Source of the DNA: Anthonomus grandis grandis
Lineage: Eukaryota > Arthropoda > Insecta > Coleoptera > Curculionidae
NCBI RefSeq assembly: GCF_022605725.1
Contig: NC_065546.1
Span: 33,972,227-34,036,226 of the forward strand
DNA length: 64,000 nucleotides
Direction of reading: 5' to 3'
The position numbers and the translations under genes are program-made. The notes under the pieces are model-generated. The model had not been told where the DNA came from, did not search any database, and was given only the letters and a program-made list of their open reading frames with translations. Within the stretch, counting starts at the first letter, position 1, and the number at the start of each line of letters is the position of its first letter. This document shows positions 1-10,400 of this stretch, one piece after another.

Positions 1-1029
1 ATTTTCATTCCTTTTAATTTTGTGACATGCAAAGGGTTAGTCAGGCAGATAGATTTAGAAATAGGGGAAGGAGAACTCTTAGAGTGCTGCAAAACAAATA
101 GTGCAGTTGAAATTCTTGAAGTCAGGAGATTGAATCGTAGAATTGTTAAAGATAAAGAAACCGTATATGAACCTACTGGGTCAGTCCTCTTTACTTTTAA
201 GGGTGTTTGTCTTCCTAAATCTATAAATTTATATAGGCTCGAAAGACCAGTATCCATATATATATCTCCAGTAACACAGTGTTTTAGATGTTTGCGCTAT
301 GGACATACTCGTACAAATTGTAAAGGCAAAGAGAGGTGTTTTACATGTGCAGAGGAAAAAAATAACAATGAAGAGGAGCACTCCTGTTGTGAAATTAAAT
401 GCTTCTATTGCAAAAACCCACACAAGTCAACAGACAAAAGCTGCCCAGAGTACACCAGACAGAAAAATATTAAGGAACTAATGGCTTTCGAAAATATTAC
501 CTTTTATGATGCTAGCGAAATCATTAAAAAAAACTACATCTCAAGAGATGAATTTGTATATCGTCCTACAGAATTCCCAAGCTTACAAAATATAAACAGA
601 CAAGACCCTTCAGAAAATACAATCCAACCATCACAGAGACGCACACAACATGCAAAAACAACACCTATAAAAAGATCTTTTCAACAAGTTGTCACTGAAA
701 ACAATAGAAAAAAACGCATAATCCATAAGGGTTATGACAAAAAAGCACATAATGAACATTTAATGTTTCCCAATTCAAGACCTCAAAAAGAAACTAGAGC
801 ACCCATTTTTTCACAAATTTCAGAAAATAATTTAAATACATCATTGCCTAGTACTAGTGCAGTTCACACTTATAATTTACAAGAACCTCCTTACCCTGAT
901 GATGTCAGGCATATTATTAATGCAATCTTAAACACCTCAGAACATAATAAAAGATTAATCCAAAGTATATTGTACAACCAAAACCTTGACATGGATATTG
1001 ATCCCAGTTTTCAATCCGATTCAACCTAA
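1..1029 (+). CDS. ORF1 gag-like nucleic-acid-binding protein of the I-like element (5' partial)
   Basis: The frame is open from the first base of the window to a stop at 1027-1029, so the true start lies upstream; no ATG inside the window is convincing as the start. Three cysteine-rich knuckles lie between about nt 280 and 460: a canonical CX2CX4HX4C starting CFRCLRYGH, then a variant CFTC...HSCC, then CFYC...C. This is the usual nucleocapsid-like end of ORF1 in I/Jockey-type elements, which coats the element RNA and supports target-primed reverse transcription. The C-terminal third is polar and low complexity. It ends 24 bases before the ORF2 ATG. No frameshift or stop is seen. Confidence 0.75.
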   Translation: MFIPFNFVTCKGLVRQIDLEIGEGELLECCKTNSAVEILEVRRLNRRIVKDKETVYEPTGSVLFTFKGVCLPKSINLYRLERPVSIYISPVTQCFRCLRYGHTRTNCKGKERCFTCAEEKNNNEEEHSCCEIKCFYCKNPHKSTDKSCPEYTRQKNIKELMAFENITFYDASEIIKKNYISRDEFVYRPTEFPSLQNINRQDPSENTIQPSQRRTQHAKTTPIKRSFQQVVTENNRKKRIIHKGYDKKAHNEHLMFPNSRPQKETRAPIFSQISENNLNTSLPSTSAVHTYNLQEPPYPDDVRHIINAILNTSEHNKRLIQSILYNQNLDMDIDPSFQSDST

Positions 1030-1053
1030 AAGTCTACCTTGCTTCACACCCTT

Positions 1054-4000
1054 ATGTTAAATAGAAATAAACTAAAAATTATCTGCTGGAATCTGAGAAG
1101 TTTAAATTCCAATAGGGACAATTTAATTAGCCTTGTGCATAAAGAAAGTCCCGATATTGTTTTAATAAATGAATCATGGCTAAAAACTAACGACACCTTC
1201 AATCTAAATACATATGTTACAATCAGGCAGGACAGACATGACGGTTATGGGGGAGTGGTCACCTGTATTAAAAAAAATCTTATTTTTAAGGAAATTGAAA
1301 CTTTTTCATCAGACAACACACAATATATAATAGTAGAGATAGGTAATTTACAAGTTGTCAACTTCTATTGTAATTCACATAACAATATATCTATTGAAGT
1401 TTTAAGTAAATTGATTTCTTATAATGCTAAAAATATAATAATCATGGGGGATTTTAACTCCCATCATCCCTTATGGGATAAAGCTACACCTAATAAAGGT
1501 GGTAGAATTATCAGTGATTTTATTCAAGATAATGAACTTGTGATTTTGAATGATGGCTCACCAACTTTGTTCCAACTAGCCCTTGCAACACCAAGTGCAG
1601 TAGATTTAACTTTGGTAAGCGGAAAATTAGCTACACAAGCGACATGGAATGTTATTAAAGACTGTGGTAACAGTGATCATTTTCCCATATGCGTTATTCT
1701 TAACGATAACGGTGATGTTAACTTACATAATAATATTGCTAATCCTTATAATATCAGAAACTTCAAAAGGGCAAATTGGGAAGCCTATCATGATAAACTC
1801 TTAATACAGCTCTCAGATCTTAATTATAATCTGGATTATGACCAATTGATGTCTATAATTTTTGAGGTTTCTGAACAAGTAATTACAATAAAATTGGTTG
1901 GAACACCTATGAAGAGGGGTAATCCATGGTGGGATGATGAATGTACATCTTGGGTTAGAGAAAGAAAAAATGCCATAACAAATTTTAATAATGCCCCATC
2001 TACAGAAAACTATATTATGGCTAAAAAGACAATTGCAATAACTAGGAAAAAACTAAAACATAAAAAAAAAGAAAAATTCAAACTTTTTTGTGGCACTTTA
2101 AATAGGAATTCGAGTATCACATATGTTTGGAACAAAATTAAAAAATTTAATAACAACTCTAAAATAAGTAGATTTAATCACGTAATTTCAGATAATTTTA
2201 AGCAATCCATTTTAGACAATATGTCAGTTATAAATATAGACCCCAGTTTCAATCTGGTTCCGACCAATGGAGATGACAATTTTTTGCTTTTTTCCTTAAA
2301 TGAGTTAAACCTGGCCTTAAATAAAAAGAAATCATCTGCACCAGGTATGGATGATGTATCCTATCAAATGTTCAAATTTCTGCCCTTTAAAGCTAAACAA
2401 ATTCTCTTAAATATCTACAATAAAATCCTAATGGGAGGGGAAATACCGATATCCTGGAAAAAATTCAATGTTCTTAGTATTTTGAAACCAAATAAAAACC
2501 CAATGGACCCTGACAATTATAGACCAATTGTATTGTCATCATGTGGTGCTAAAGTTTTAGAAATTATGCTCAAGAATCGTCTGGATTGGCAACTGGAACA
2601 TGATCTGAAATTTTCAAATAGACAGACAGGTTTCCGTAAGGGAAAGGGCATATATGACAATATTGCATTTATCACATCTTATATTAATGATGCATTTCTT
2701 TCCTCTGAATCAGTTATAGCAGTCTTTTTAGACATAAAAGCAGCATATGATAATGTAAACATCCATAAAATGTATAATACTCTACAAAACATGGAAGTGC
2801 CCAGTCATATGTGTAATGTAATCTACAAACTTTTTACACACCGACTTCTGTATTGTAGGAGCAATAATGGGTCATTCTTGGGCCCAGTGCTGACAACTAT
2901 GGGTCTTCCACAAGGCTCCCCTTTGAGTACCATCCTATTTAATATTTATATAAAAAATATTTTTGACTTAAACCTGGGGGATGCATTTGTAATAGGATAT
3001 GCCGATGACTTGACAGTAATAATCAAGGGCAAAAACGTAGCTACAATGATTAATAAAATTAACATTGCCCTGGAACGCATAGATTTATATCTCCGGGAAA
3101 ACAACCTATCCTTATCGATTAATAAGTGTGAAGCAATGTGGTTCACTAGAGGGAGAAAAAGTGTCACCCCACCTCCCATACAAATTAATAATTCAGTTAT
3201 CCCCTTTAAACAAAACGTCAAATATTTGGGAATAGTATTGCAAGAGAATCTAAAGTGGCCACCTCACATCTTAAAAATTAAAAATAAAGCAAAAAAGTCA
3301 CTGAACGTCCTAAGAGCATTGTGTAGAGTATGGTGGGGTGCAGACCCAAACACCCTCTTGACTGCCTTTTTTGCTTTGGTACAATCTCATCTAGATTTCG
3401 GTTCGATATTTTTTAAACCATGTGCAGGAACGGCTCTGAATGGATTGGACGTGGTGTTTTACGAGGGCTTACGCATATGTATGGGATGTATGCGCTCTAC
3501 GCCCAGAGTGGCATTGTTAGCGGAAGCATCTATGATAGACCCAGAATACAGGAGAAAACTACTGGCTTTCAAACTAATTTCGAAATTTTTATTAATTACA
3601 AATCACCCTATTATTCAAATCATAAATAATATTAGATCTAAAATAATACATAGACCTGAGTTTTGGAATAACAATAAAACTCCATATCTAGTGACTGCAT
3701 TTCAAAGCTACAGACCATACATAACCTTACTCTATAGAGGAGAAAAATTTCCATGTTACGAAATCCCCTTAAACATTCTAAGTGGGTCTCTAAAAATTAT
3801 AAAATGTAACTTAATAAAGGGAGATATTATGACAGGAAATAAATTTATAGACGAAACCAACAACTTAAAAATCCGCTATACATTTATTTATTCTGATGCT
3901 TCAAAAAAGGGCAAGAGGGTGGGATTTGGCATATCTATCCCATCCTTGAACTATAGATTCTCGTCACGTTTGCCGGATAACCTTAATATTTATAAGGCCG

Positions 4001-4665
4001 AAATAATTGCTATTCATGATGCTGTAGAAACCGCTATCAAGCAACAAATCAAGAGAGCAATAATATTTTCAGACTCAAAAGGTGCAATTACAAAGCTCAG
4101 TGGCTCTTTTTTTACAGCAAACTCTGAATATTGGGTTCTTAAAACTAAAAGATTAATTGCCATGACTAACAACAATGGCTATGATATTAGACTGTCTTGG
4201 ATCCCAGGACATTCAGATATACCAGGCAATGATGAGGCAGATATTCTGGCCAAAGTGGGAACTGATTTAAACATCCCTAGAAGAATGCTCTATGATATTC
4301 AGGATATATTCAACATTCTAAAGCAGGAAATAATAAATACATTTAGGGACAAGTGGAAAATTTTAGTGTTAAACCATCATCGCAGATATGCTAGGGTACA
4401 ACCCACATTTACCAACAAAAAATGGTTTGCTAACTTGAACTATAAAGACAGAAGACATATCACAACAATTATTAGAATGCGTACAGGACATTGCTTGACT
4501 AACTCCCACCTTTATCGAATTAACATAAAAGATAACCCTTTGTGTGATTGTGGTTTATGGGACGACTTGGACCATATTTTCTTTGAGTGCCCAATTAATC
4601 GCGTTATTAATTTTGACCTATATAAGATCTTTGTATCAAAGAAAGGAGATCACCATTATCTATGA
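1054..4665 (+). CDS. ORF2: AP endonuclease / reverse transcriptase / RNase H polyprotein, intact
   Basis: Uninterrupted ORF of about 1203 codons from ATG 1054. The in-frame TTG at 1039 is not needed. Order of domains: exonuclease-endonuclease-phosphatase domain (NESWL near residue 45, MGDFNSHHPLWD near 131, SDHFP near 206); RT with LDIKAAYD near 559, GLPQGSPLS near 618 and the catalytic GYADD near 648; RNase H with SDAS near 947, KAE near 983, SDSK near 1007 and a GND..AD segment near 1058; C-terminal Cys/His cluster CDCG...H...C near 1165-1182. All expected catalytic residues are visible. Length is normal for an I-type ORF2. The protein would nick genomic DNA and copy the element RNA at the nick. 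Nothing looks broken. Confidence 0.85.
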   Translation: MLNRNKLKIICWNLRSLNSNRDNLISLVHKESPDIVLINESWLKTNDTFNLNTYVTIRQDRHDGYGGVVTCIKKNLIFKEIETFSSDNTQYIIVEIGNLQVVNFYCNSHNNISIEVLSKLISYNAKNIIIMGDFNSHHPLWDKATPNKGGRIISDFIQDNELVILNDGSPTLFQLALATPSAVDLTLVSGKLATQATWNVIKDCGNSDHFPICVILNDNGDVNLHNNIANPYNIRNFKRANWEAYHDKLLIQLSDLNYNLDYDQLMSIIFEVSEQVITIKLVGTPMKRGNPWWDDECTSWVRERKNAITNFNNAPSTENYIMAKKTIAITRKKLKHKKKEKFKLFCGTLNRNSSITYVWNKIKKFNNNSKISRFNHVISDNFKQSILDNMSVINIDPSFNLVPTNGDDNFLLFSLNELNLALNKKKSSAPGMDDVSYQMFKFLPFKAKQILLNIYNKILMGGEIPISWKKFNVLSILKPNKNPMDPDNYRPIVLSSCGAKVLEIMLKNRLDWQLEHDLKFSNRQTGFRKGKGIYDNIAFITSYINDAFLSSESVIAVFLDIKAAYDNVNIHKMYNTLQNMEVPSHMCNVIYKLFTHRLLYCRSNNGSFLGPVLTTMGLPQGSPLSTILFNIYIKNIFDLNLGDAFVIGYADDLTVIIKGKNVATMINKINIALERIDLYLRENNLSLSINKCEAMWFTRGRKSVTPPPIQINNSVIPFKQNVKYLGIVLQENLKWPPHILKIKNKAKKSLNVLRALCRVWWGADPNTLLTAFFALVQSHLDFGSIFFKPCAGTALNGLDVVFYEGLRICMGCMRSTPRVALLAEASMIDPEYRRKLLAFKLISKFLLITNHPIIQIINNIRSKIIHRPEFWNNNKTPYLVTAFQSYRPYITLLYRGEKFPCYEIPLNILSGSLKIIKCNLIKGDIMTGNKFIDETNNLKIRYTFIYSDASKKGKRVGFGISIPSLNYRFSSRLPDNLNIYKAEIIAIHDAVETAIKQQIKRAIIFSDSKGAITKLSGSFFTANSEYWVLKTKRLIAMTNNNGYDIRLSWIPGHSDIPGNDEADILAKVGTDLNIPRRMLYDIQDIFNILKQEIINTFRDKWKILVLNHHRRYARVQPTFTNKKWFANLNYKDRRHITTIIRMRTGHCLTNSHLYRINIKDNPLCDCGLWDDLDHIFFECPINRVINFDLYKIFVSKKGDHHYL

Positions 4666-5060
4666 CTGACATCTTATCTGCTCCGGACGATGAAACAATA
4701 GAGATAATCATGCGATTCATAAACATTAACCAGATTAAAATCTAAAGCTCAACTTTCCAATAACCTTGAATTATCCTATAATCCTGCCTTAATTGCTTGT
4801 TTTAGTGCATTGGTGTGGTCATATATTCCCTCTGTTGTATCACTAATATTCCTCCTGTTTTACAGCCTTAAATAGAAACAGAATACGCCTAGAGGCCCAA
4901 CCATAAGTTGTATTTCCTTATCAAAGAGTTACAGTGCAGCAAAGTATCCTGAGACTCCTACATGGTCCAGAGCCAGATAAAGTAGGATCTCACACAAATC
5001 GGGCTGGCAATTGCCTTGCAGCAGAGCCATCAAGTCAACAAGACAAGACAAGACAAGACA
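4666..5060 (+). repeat. 3' UTR and ACAAG-type tandem tail of the I-like element
   Basis: No ORF. The region ends in four to five copies of a five-base unit (AAGAC/ACAAG register) at about 5038-5060, directly before AT-rich DNA. Short tandem tails of this kind are the usual 3' terminus of I-clade elements, which carry (TAA)n-like tails instead of poly(A). The exact end is uncertain by a few bases. Confidence 0.6.
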
Positions 5061-5578
5061 TATATATTATTTATTATATATTCTATATATTTGTGTTCTG
5101 TGCAGTATTCAGTTATTTATCCTAACGACAACATGTAGCCATTTTGTGTAAAATTTTTAGTGCTACAGCCTTCACGAAATAGTAAGTAGAATAGTATATG
5201 TTCTTGAAATGTGTAGTTTTTTGGTTATTGCTGGACATGCAGTTTATATAGTTTATTAAAAATATAAGTTAAAAGAGATTTTTTGAATCATGCTTAAAAT
5301 TTCCGAGTGTAAGGTGAACTGGTATTAAAAAATCGGATAAATCCACTTTCCGACCGACCCGGTCGAAAAATGGGTTTGAAATTTTAAACTATTTCTTCTT
5401 TCTTTAGACAATTGGTTAAGCGTATTGTCTATTTCACTCTTTTTTACTGATATGTGATATATGAAGAATATTTCTACCAGTTTCCGACCATACTTTTTTA
5501 GCGCCAAATTTAAAATTTTATTGAAGTGGTCGATAAATGGAATTTTGCTAACCAGTTAACGACCATTATACAAATACA
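5061..5578. other. Non-coding AT-rich stretch with dispersed GGTCGA/TCGACC-type motifs
   Basis: No convincing ORF. Between 5345 and 5578 there are several near-copies of a GGTCG/CGACC core (CCGACCGACCCGGTCG near 5351, TTTCCGACCATAC near 5481, GTGGTCGATAAATGG near 5526, ACGACCATT near 5559). A further TTCGACCAC lies just beyond the LTR element near 13313. This suggests that the LTR element split a single block of sequence that belonged upstream of the pogo-like gene at 13372. Confidence 0.4.
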
Positions 5579-5878
5579 TGTCGGTAGAATTATGTTATTT
5601 GCTTTGTTTTGTTAATTTAACGCATCTAGTTATAAAAAGTTTAAGAATTTTGAATGAGTAATGCATAAATCCCTTTTTATGCAAACGTAGTCGCAAGCCC
5701 GGTATTTTTGACCTGAGAGAAGAACACGATGAGTTTAGTTTAGTTGGTACGGTCGAGGCGTTCGGAGAATGGGCTTGTGAATTCGTTCTGCTCATTACGG
5801 ATTTGTTTATTAAATTTAATTTGTTCTTTCTTGTGAATTTATTTAATAGAAATAAATCATAATATCTGAAAGTGAAAG
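5579..5878 (+). repeat. 5' LTR, left 300 bp (remaining 16 bp at 10367-10382)
   Basis: Identical to the first 300 bp of the 3' LTR (12962-13261) apart from one substitution I could see. Begins TGTCGGTAG. Interrupted after GTGAAAG (5872-5878) by the TIR element. The sequence resumes at 10360 with a second GTGAAAG and continues to the LTR end CCGACA at 10382. Confidence 0.92.
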
Positions 5879-5908
5879 CGTTGATTGAATATTTGGGAAG
5901 ATACGCAA
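5879..5908 (+). repeat. Left 30-bp terminal inverted repeat
   Basis: Perfect inverse complement of 10330-10359. Preceded by the 7-bp duplication GTGAAAG. Confidence 0.92.
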
Positions 5909-6489
5909 CCTTATGGGCTAAAACGTGACCGCAAATATGCGTGAAAAATAGATGGCGATTCTCTCCAGTATGCGCGAAAATAATTTCGTCCGTCGCTTCT
6001 CATTAGTAATCGGCCGATCATCCGAGTCGTGTGGGAGAGTTTTTGCACAGGTTCGTGTTTGCCGTATTGCAATTTGGTAGTTGTTAAAAATTTTTCTTGG
6101 ATATAATCACAAATAGATATATATATGTAAATGTGTTTAGTTTGTGAGACGATGGCTTCTTTAGGCAAAATTAATCAGTGTGCGTATATTAATTAAGACT
6201 TTGATTTATAACAACCTAATATGGGAATCTCAAAATCTTATTAGAAAATCTTTAAAAAAATCTAATTATAAACCTCACAGAAAATTATCTATTTTATCTA
6301 CAAAAATCAATCCGAACTCTTAAAAATACTGTCTCTTCATGTCTATGAGAGCCATTTTCTCTTTTTCTTTTTTTTACTTTAAGAAAATTTTAAATCAATA
6401 TATTATGTTTATGGTCTTTAGTGTTTTAAGTATTTTCAATAATTGTTTTCATGATGAAATTCATTCATGAAAAAGATAAAAATAAAGCC

Positions 6490-7970
6490 TAAAAAGCCTT
6501 TAAAGTTATTGAGAAACTGGTTATAGTACGAATGGTAGCTTTCCTAATTAAAAAAAATAACATATTAAATGAATGTCGAGTAATGTTTTCATTCCTGGAG
6601 AGATTATATTTGAGCTTGAAGAAGGTCACTTTGCTGCAGCGGTATTCTGCGACTTCATTCTTCGAACACTTTGACTGTGTCAACCATGGAATATTGCTCG
6701 GTAAGCTTTCTAGATATGGGTTTAGGGGAGTTGCTCTAGAATGGTTAAAATTTTGTTTTGTTAGACAGAAAAAAGTTTGTTTGGCCAAATGGCAGTTTGT
6801 CTGAACTTTGTGTAGTAAGCAGGGTTCGTTTCTCGGTCCTATTTTATTTCTATTGTATATAAATGACCTGGGGTCTCTCCAGATAAGAGGATTCTTCACT
6901 ATTTTTGCAGATGACACCACTATCTTATGAACAATAATAAAAGCACATTAACCTAGAACAATTTCTAAAGATTTATTAATGATTAAACAGTGGTTTGATG
7001 CTAATTTGATGTCTTTAAACATAGATAAGACTAAATTGTTAAGTTTTTATGCTCAGAGCAGTTCATGATTCACAACAAAAAATTGGAAGTGAATAATTTT
7101 AACAGATTTCTTGGAATTGTTATCGATCATAAACCTAAGTTTTATGGAGATATGTCAGGAGGCAAAAACTGGCTAGACGATGTTATGCTGTTAGAATGGT
7201 TTTAAATGAACTGAGATTGATATTTTTTTTGTCGAAAGTTGGAACTTACTTTCATACAAAAATACCTACAGTATGGAATAACATTTTGGAGTTGCATTAG
7301 TAAACGGCTTTTTGACTCGATGTTTGTTTTTAAAAAACAAGCCATTAAATATATGTGTCATAAATCTCCACGGGACATGCAGACCCCTATTTAAAGATAC
7401 TTTCCTTGTGTTGCTTGTTTATTGTTGAGTCTGCTTGACTAATATACAAAAAATATAAATTGTATCTTCAAAATAATGGCTCATTAAAACATTATAATAT
7501 CAGAAAAAAATACAATATTCCAATGCCCATCCCGAAAAGTGAACTAAGAATTCTCTTATTTACTTGAGCATAAAAATTTTTAATCATTTTCCAAATGTCA
7601 TAAAAGTCTCCTCGCTTTAAAAAGTCCTTAACGAAACTTCTTAAAAGCAAATATTTTTATAGCATTAGAATTTTTTGAAGATAGTTAGGAATAGGCCAAT
7701 AGTATATAATTAGTTTTTAGTAAAGATGTAAAGGTTAGAATTTGTGATGTTACTCTAAAAAAATTTTAAGTCGTCTTGCTTTGAAATTGAAAATACATTT
7801 TGTGTTTATACTAGTATGTTGAACCCACAATTGTGTATTGTTTTTAAATTATGTGTTAGTAATATGTCGATTAATGTGCCTATTTTATATCATAAAAGTA
7901 CCATGTCAACAAGTAGGTACCATGTATTTATGAATAAAGTATGTTTTGAATTTTTTGAAATTCGAAATTG
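6490..7970 (+). pseudogene. Decayed non-LTR reverse transcriptase fragment
   Basis: Frame pieces read as RT core: DCVNHGILLGKLSRYGFRG at about 6677-6730, a SFLGPILF-type block near 6830, FADDTT near 6905-6920, then NKLEVNNF and FLGIVID in the palm/thumb near 7090-7120. Many stops and frame changes separate them. A 3' end resembling other insect non-LTR elements (AATAAAGTATGTTTTGAATTTT near 7933) follows. It lies wholly inside the TIR element, so it was carried along when that element moved. The finger domain and the endonuclease are missing. Confidence 0.65.
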
Positions 7971-8040
7971 TATTTAAAAGAGAGAGAGGTATATAATATT
8001 TAATAGGGATGATTCCAACTACTAGCTAGAAATTACCTCG

Positions 8041-10180
8041 TTGATAAAGTAATTAAAAGGGTTATTCAAAACTGCAGGTGGCCAACATGGCGTCGACAAG
8101 AAGAAACAAAGTTGATTATGACTCTCTAAAGAAGGAACGTCGTATTTAAAAGTTAAAGATGTTAACTTGTAAATGAGAGAAAGTGTTTACAACAATGTAT
8201 AAATGATTTTATTTTATATTTTCAAATAACGCCAGAAAAAAATAAAAAAACCATTTTGCCAAATTTCACCTTTTTCCTGAATATTAGGAAGTATTTGGCA
8301 TTTTTCCAATTTTTAGATTGCATTTATTCAATCCTGTATAATCGCAGACATCCTGTGTAATCGCGATGAGACCCTTCATACTGTTAAACAAAATATTTCT
8401 AGTTTTAACTTTTTCTAGTTTTAAGAAGTAGTAATTAAGTGTTTGCCTGTATTGCAAATTAAAATGTGGCCTATTTTCTATATTTTATAGTGTTGTTACA
8501 CCCTTATTCAAAACCTTTTAAATTTTGCGATTTTATTTTTACATTAATTTCAGTTAAAGGTATCTATTTTTTAATATTTTTGTCCAAAAAAAGTGTACTT
8601 CACAGATCTCACTACCCTACACAGTTTTTGAGATATTGGCTGGTTTCACAAACCCGTATTGTCAAAAATCACATTACGGGCTACTTTTTGCAATAAATTA
8701 TTCACTCTAAAAAACTATAGTATCGTATATAGATATTAAATCTTTAATTATTTAATTTACTCTTTATATTTACGTGAAACCTACCTATATCATCACCTTT
8801 ATTTAATATTTTTGTTAATTTTCTAATTAATAAATAAAAGCTTATTGAATTTTTCTTTTGTTTTTATTTATTTATTTTTGTCTCAAAAAAGGATTTTGGT
8901 AAGTAATTTATTATTTGTTAATAAAATTTAAGTTGTAAGAGATAGCACCTTCCAATACATTACTTGACCACCACATTTATCTAGTTATTTATGCGAGATC
9001 ACAGCGCATTTAAATATCGGCAATAACAAAATAAATAAAAGCGCCGTTATCATCATCGCCCTTGTCTTAAAAAAATAACAAAACGGCCGGGCGCCCAAAG
9101 ATTCCCGCGTCGTTAAACTGCAAATGGTCAATATAGCGCCGACAAAGAAAAACAAAGTTGATGATGGCTCTTTAAAGACAGAACGTCATATTTTAGGGTA
9201 GGTAGGTGTCATCGTATAGGCGAGAAAAAGTGGTCACAATAATTTATTCATTTAATAAATACTTTTGTCATATATTTTGAAATAACGCCAGAAAAAAAAT
9301 AAAATGATTTTGCCAAATTTCAGTTTTTTGCAAAATTTAGGAAGCATTTAGATTTTATTATAAAAGGACACTATATTGCTCAACTTTCCTCTAATTGACC
9401 ACCTCTATTGACGTCCTGTATAACCGTGATGCGGGGTCTTTAAACAAAATGTTTTTTTTTGTTACTAGGTATCTTTTTATAGTTTTAAGTATAGTTGTAA
9501 CAACTGGTAATTGAGAATTTTCCTGTGTCGCTTAAAACTTAAAATATGGCCTATTTTCTATTTCTATTAACATCCTCACTCACAACCCCTTACTTTACAG
9601 ATCTCACTAGGCTGCACAATTTTTCAGATATTGAATCACATGACAAAATGGGTTACTTTTTACAAAAAATTATTGATCAAGAAGTTATATTACCATCGGT
9701 ATTAAGTCTTACGAATTATTTAAATTATTCTTTATAATATTTACGTGAAACCTACTTATATCTTAAAATTTGTTCCACATATTTTTTGTATATTAGTTTT
9801 TAGTTAATTAATTGCAACGGGCTTTTTATTTAAAAACTTGACCCTCTTGAACACAAAATGAAGGAAACATAATGTTTGTTGGAATTATAACTTGTATTAA
9901 ACTTTTTTGGTAATTTTGTAAAAATAGCTTTTCATATATATTTTTGTATTAATTTTTGTCTCAAAAACATATTTTGGTAAATAATTATTTGTTTATAAAA
10001 TTTAACTTTTAAGAAATTTCAATATGCCTCCACCCTTAAGTATATCACTTATCACTTGACCACTACATAAATGACACTGTGTTGTATGTTCAAAAAAAAT
10101 AATAAAAACATAGTTGGCAGCATCATCCCATATCTTAAAAAAATATCCAACACGGCCGCGTAACCGGAGATTCCAGCGTC
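8041..10180. repeat. Two diverged tandem copies of an approximately 1.05-kb unit
   Basis: Copy A runs from about 8041 to 9100 and copy B from about 9110 to 10180, in direct order. Matching landmarks: AACAAAGTTGAT (8106, 9153), AATAACGCCAGAAAAAAA (8226, 9282), GGCCTATTTTCTAT (8468, 9548), GTCTCAAAAA with TTTTGGTAA (8880, 9960), CTTGACCAC (8962, 10056). Copies differ by many substitutions and indels, so the duplication is much older than the insertion of the TIR element into the LTR. Copy A keeps a 20-codon ATG frame at 8087-8149; the copy B equivalent lacks the ATG. Confidence 0.7.
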
Positions 10181-10329
10181 GTTGAAAACCTGACTCAAAG
10201 AAGCCAAAAGCCAGGTCCACGCAGCTAAAATAAATCGTTCCTAGATTTGACGCTTTGCGGCAGCACCACACGGTGCACGAAACTGAACGGCAATCCGATA
10301 GTCGACCGGGTACACTTTTTAACACAGGA

Positions 10330-10359
10330 TTGCGTATCTTCCCAAATATTCAATCAACG
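10330..10359 (-). repeat. Right 30-bp terminal inverted repeat
   Basis: Perfect inverse complement of 5879-5908. Followed by GTGAAAG, the second copy of the target duplication. Confidence 0.92.
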
Positions 10360-10382
10360 GTGAAAGTGAGTTTATTCCGACA

Positions 10383-10400
10383 TCAGAAGTGGGATCTAAT
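10383..10400 (+). promoter_or_regulatory. Probable primer-binding site, tRNA-Leu type
   Basis: Directly after the LTR end the sequence reads TCAGAAGTGGGATC. This matches, as I remember it, the complement of the 3' end of animal leucine tRNAs a few bases in from the CCA. Position right after the 5' LTR is what a PBS requires. Confidence 0.5.

Larger units (their letters stand above)
1..5060 (+). mobile_element. I-clade non-LTR retrotransposon (5' end outside window)
   Basis: Two ORFs in the order ORF1 (zinc knuckles) then ORF2 (endonuclease, reverse transcriptase, RNase H) define a non-LTR retrotransposon. The RNase H after the RT points to the I clade rather than classic Jockey or CR1. After the ORF2 stop there are about 390 bases of 3' UTR ending in a short tandem array of ACAAG/AGACA units (about 5038-5060), which I take as the 3' tail. 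There is no poly(A). The 5' end is cut by the window. Both ORFs are open, so this could be a recently active copy. The 5' UTR and target duplication cannot be judged. Confidence 0.85.
5879..10359. mobile_element. 4.48-kb TIR element inside the 5' LTR, 7-bp target duplication, no transposase seen
   Basis: The left end (5879-5908) and right end (10330-10359) are perfect 30-bp inverted repeats beginning CGTTGATTGAATATTTGGGA; similarity fades quickly inward. Flanks are GTGAAAG at 5872-5878 and 10360-10366, a 7-bp duplication that restores the LTR exactly when one copy is removed. The interior has a decayed non-LTR RT piece (about 6490-7970) and an approximately 1.05-kb imperfect tandem duplication (about 8041-10180). 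It has no ORF resembling a transposase. A 7-bp duplication is compatible with P, Dada or some Mutator/hAT relatives; I cannot choose among them. It is the youngest clear insertion in this part. Confidence 0.85.

Noticed and set aside
5911..6168. Minus-strand ORF just inside the TIR element, considered as a transposase start
   Set aside because: 85 codons with no HTH or catalytic motif and no continuation.
10002..10325. Minus-strand ORF of 107 codons next to the right TIR
   Set aside because: No recognisable motif, and its counterpart in the other tandem copy is not open, so it is not conserved.
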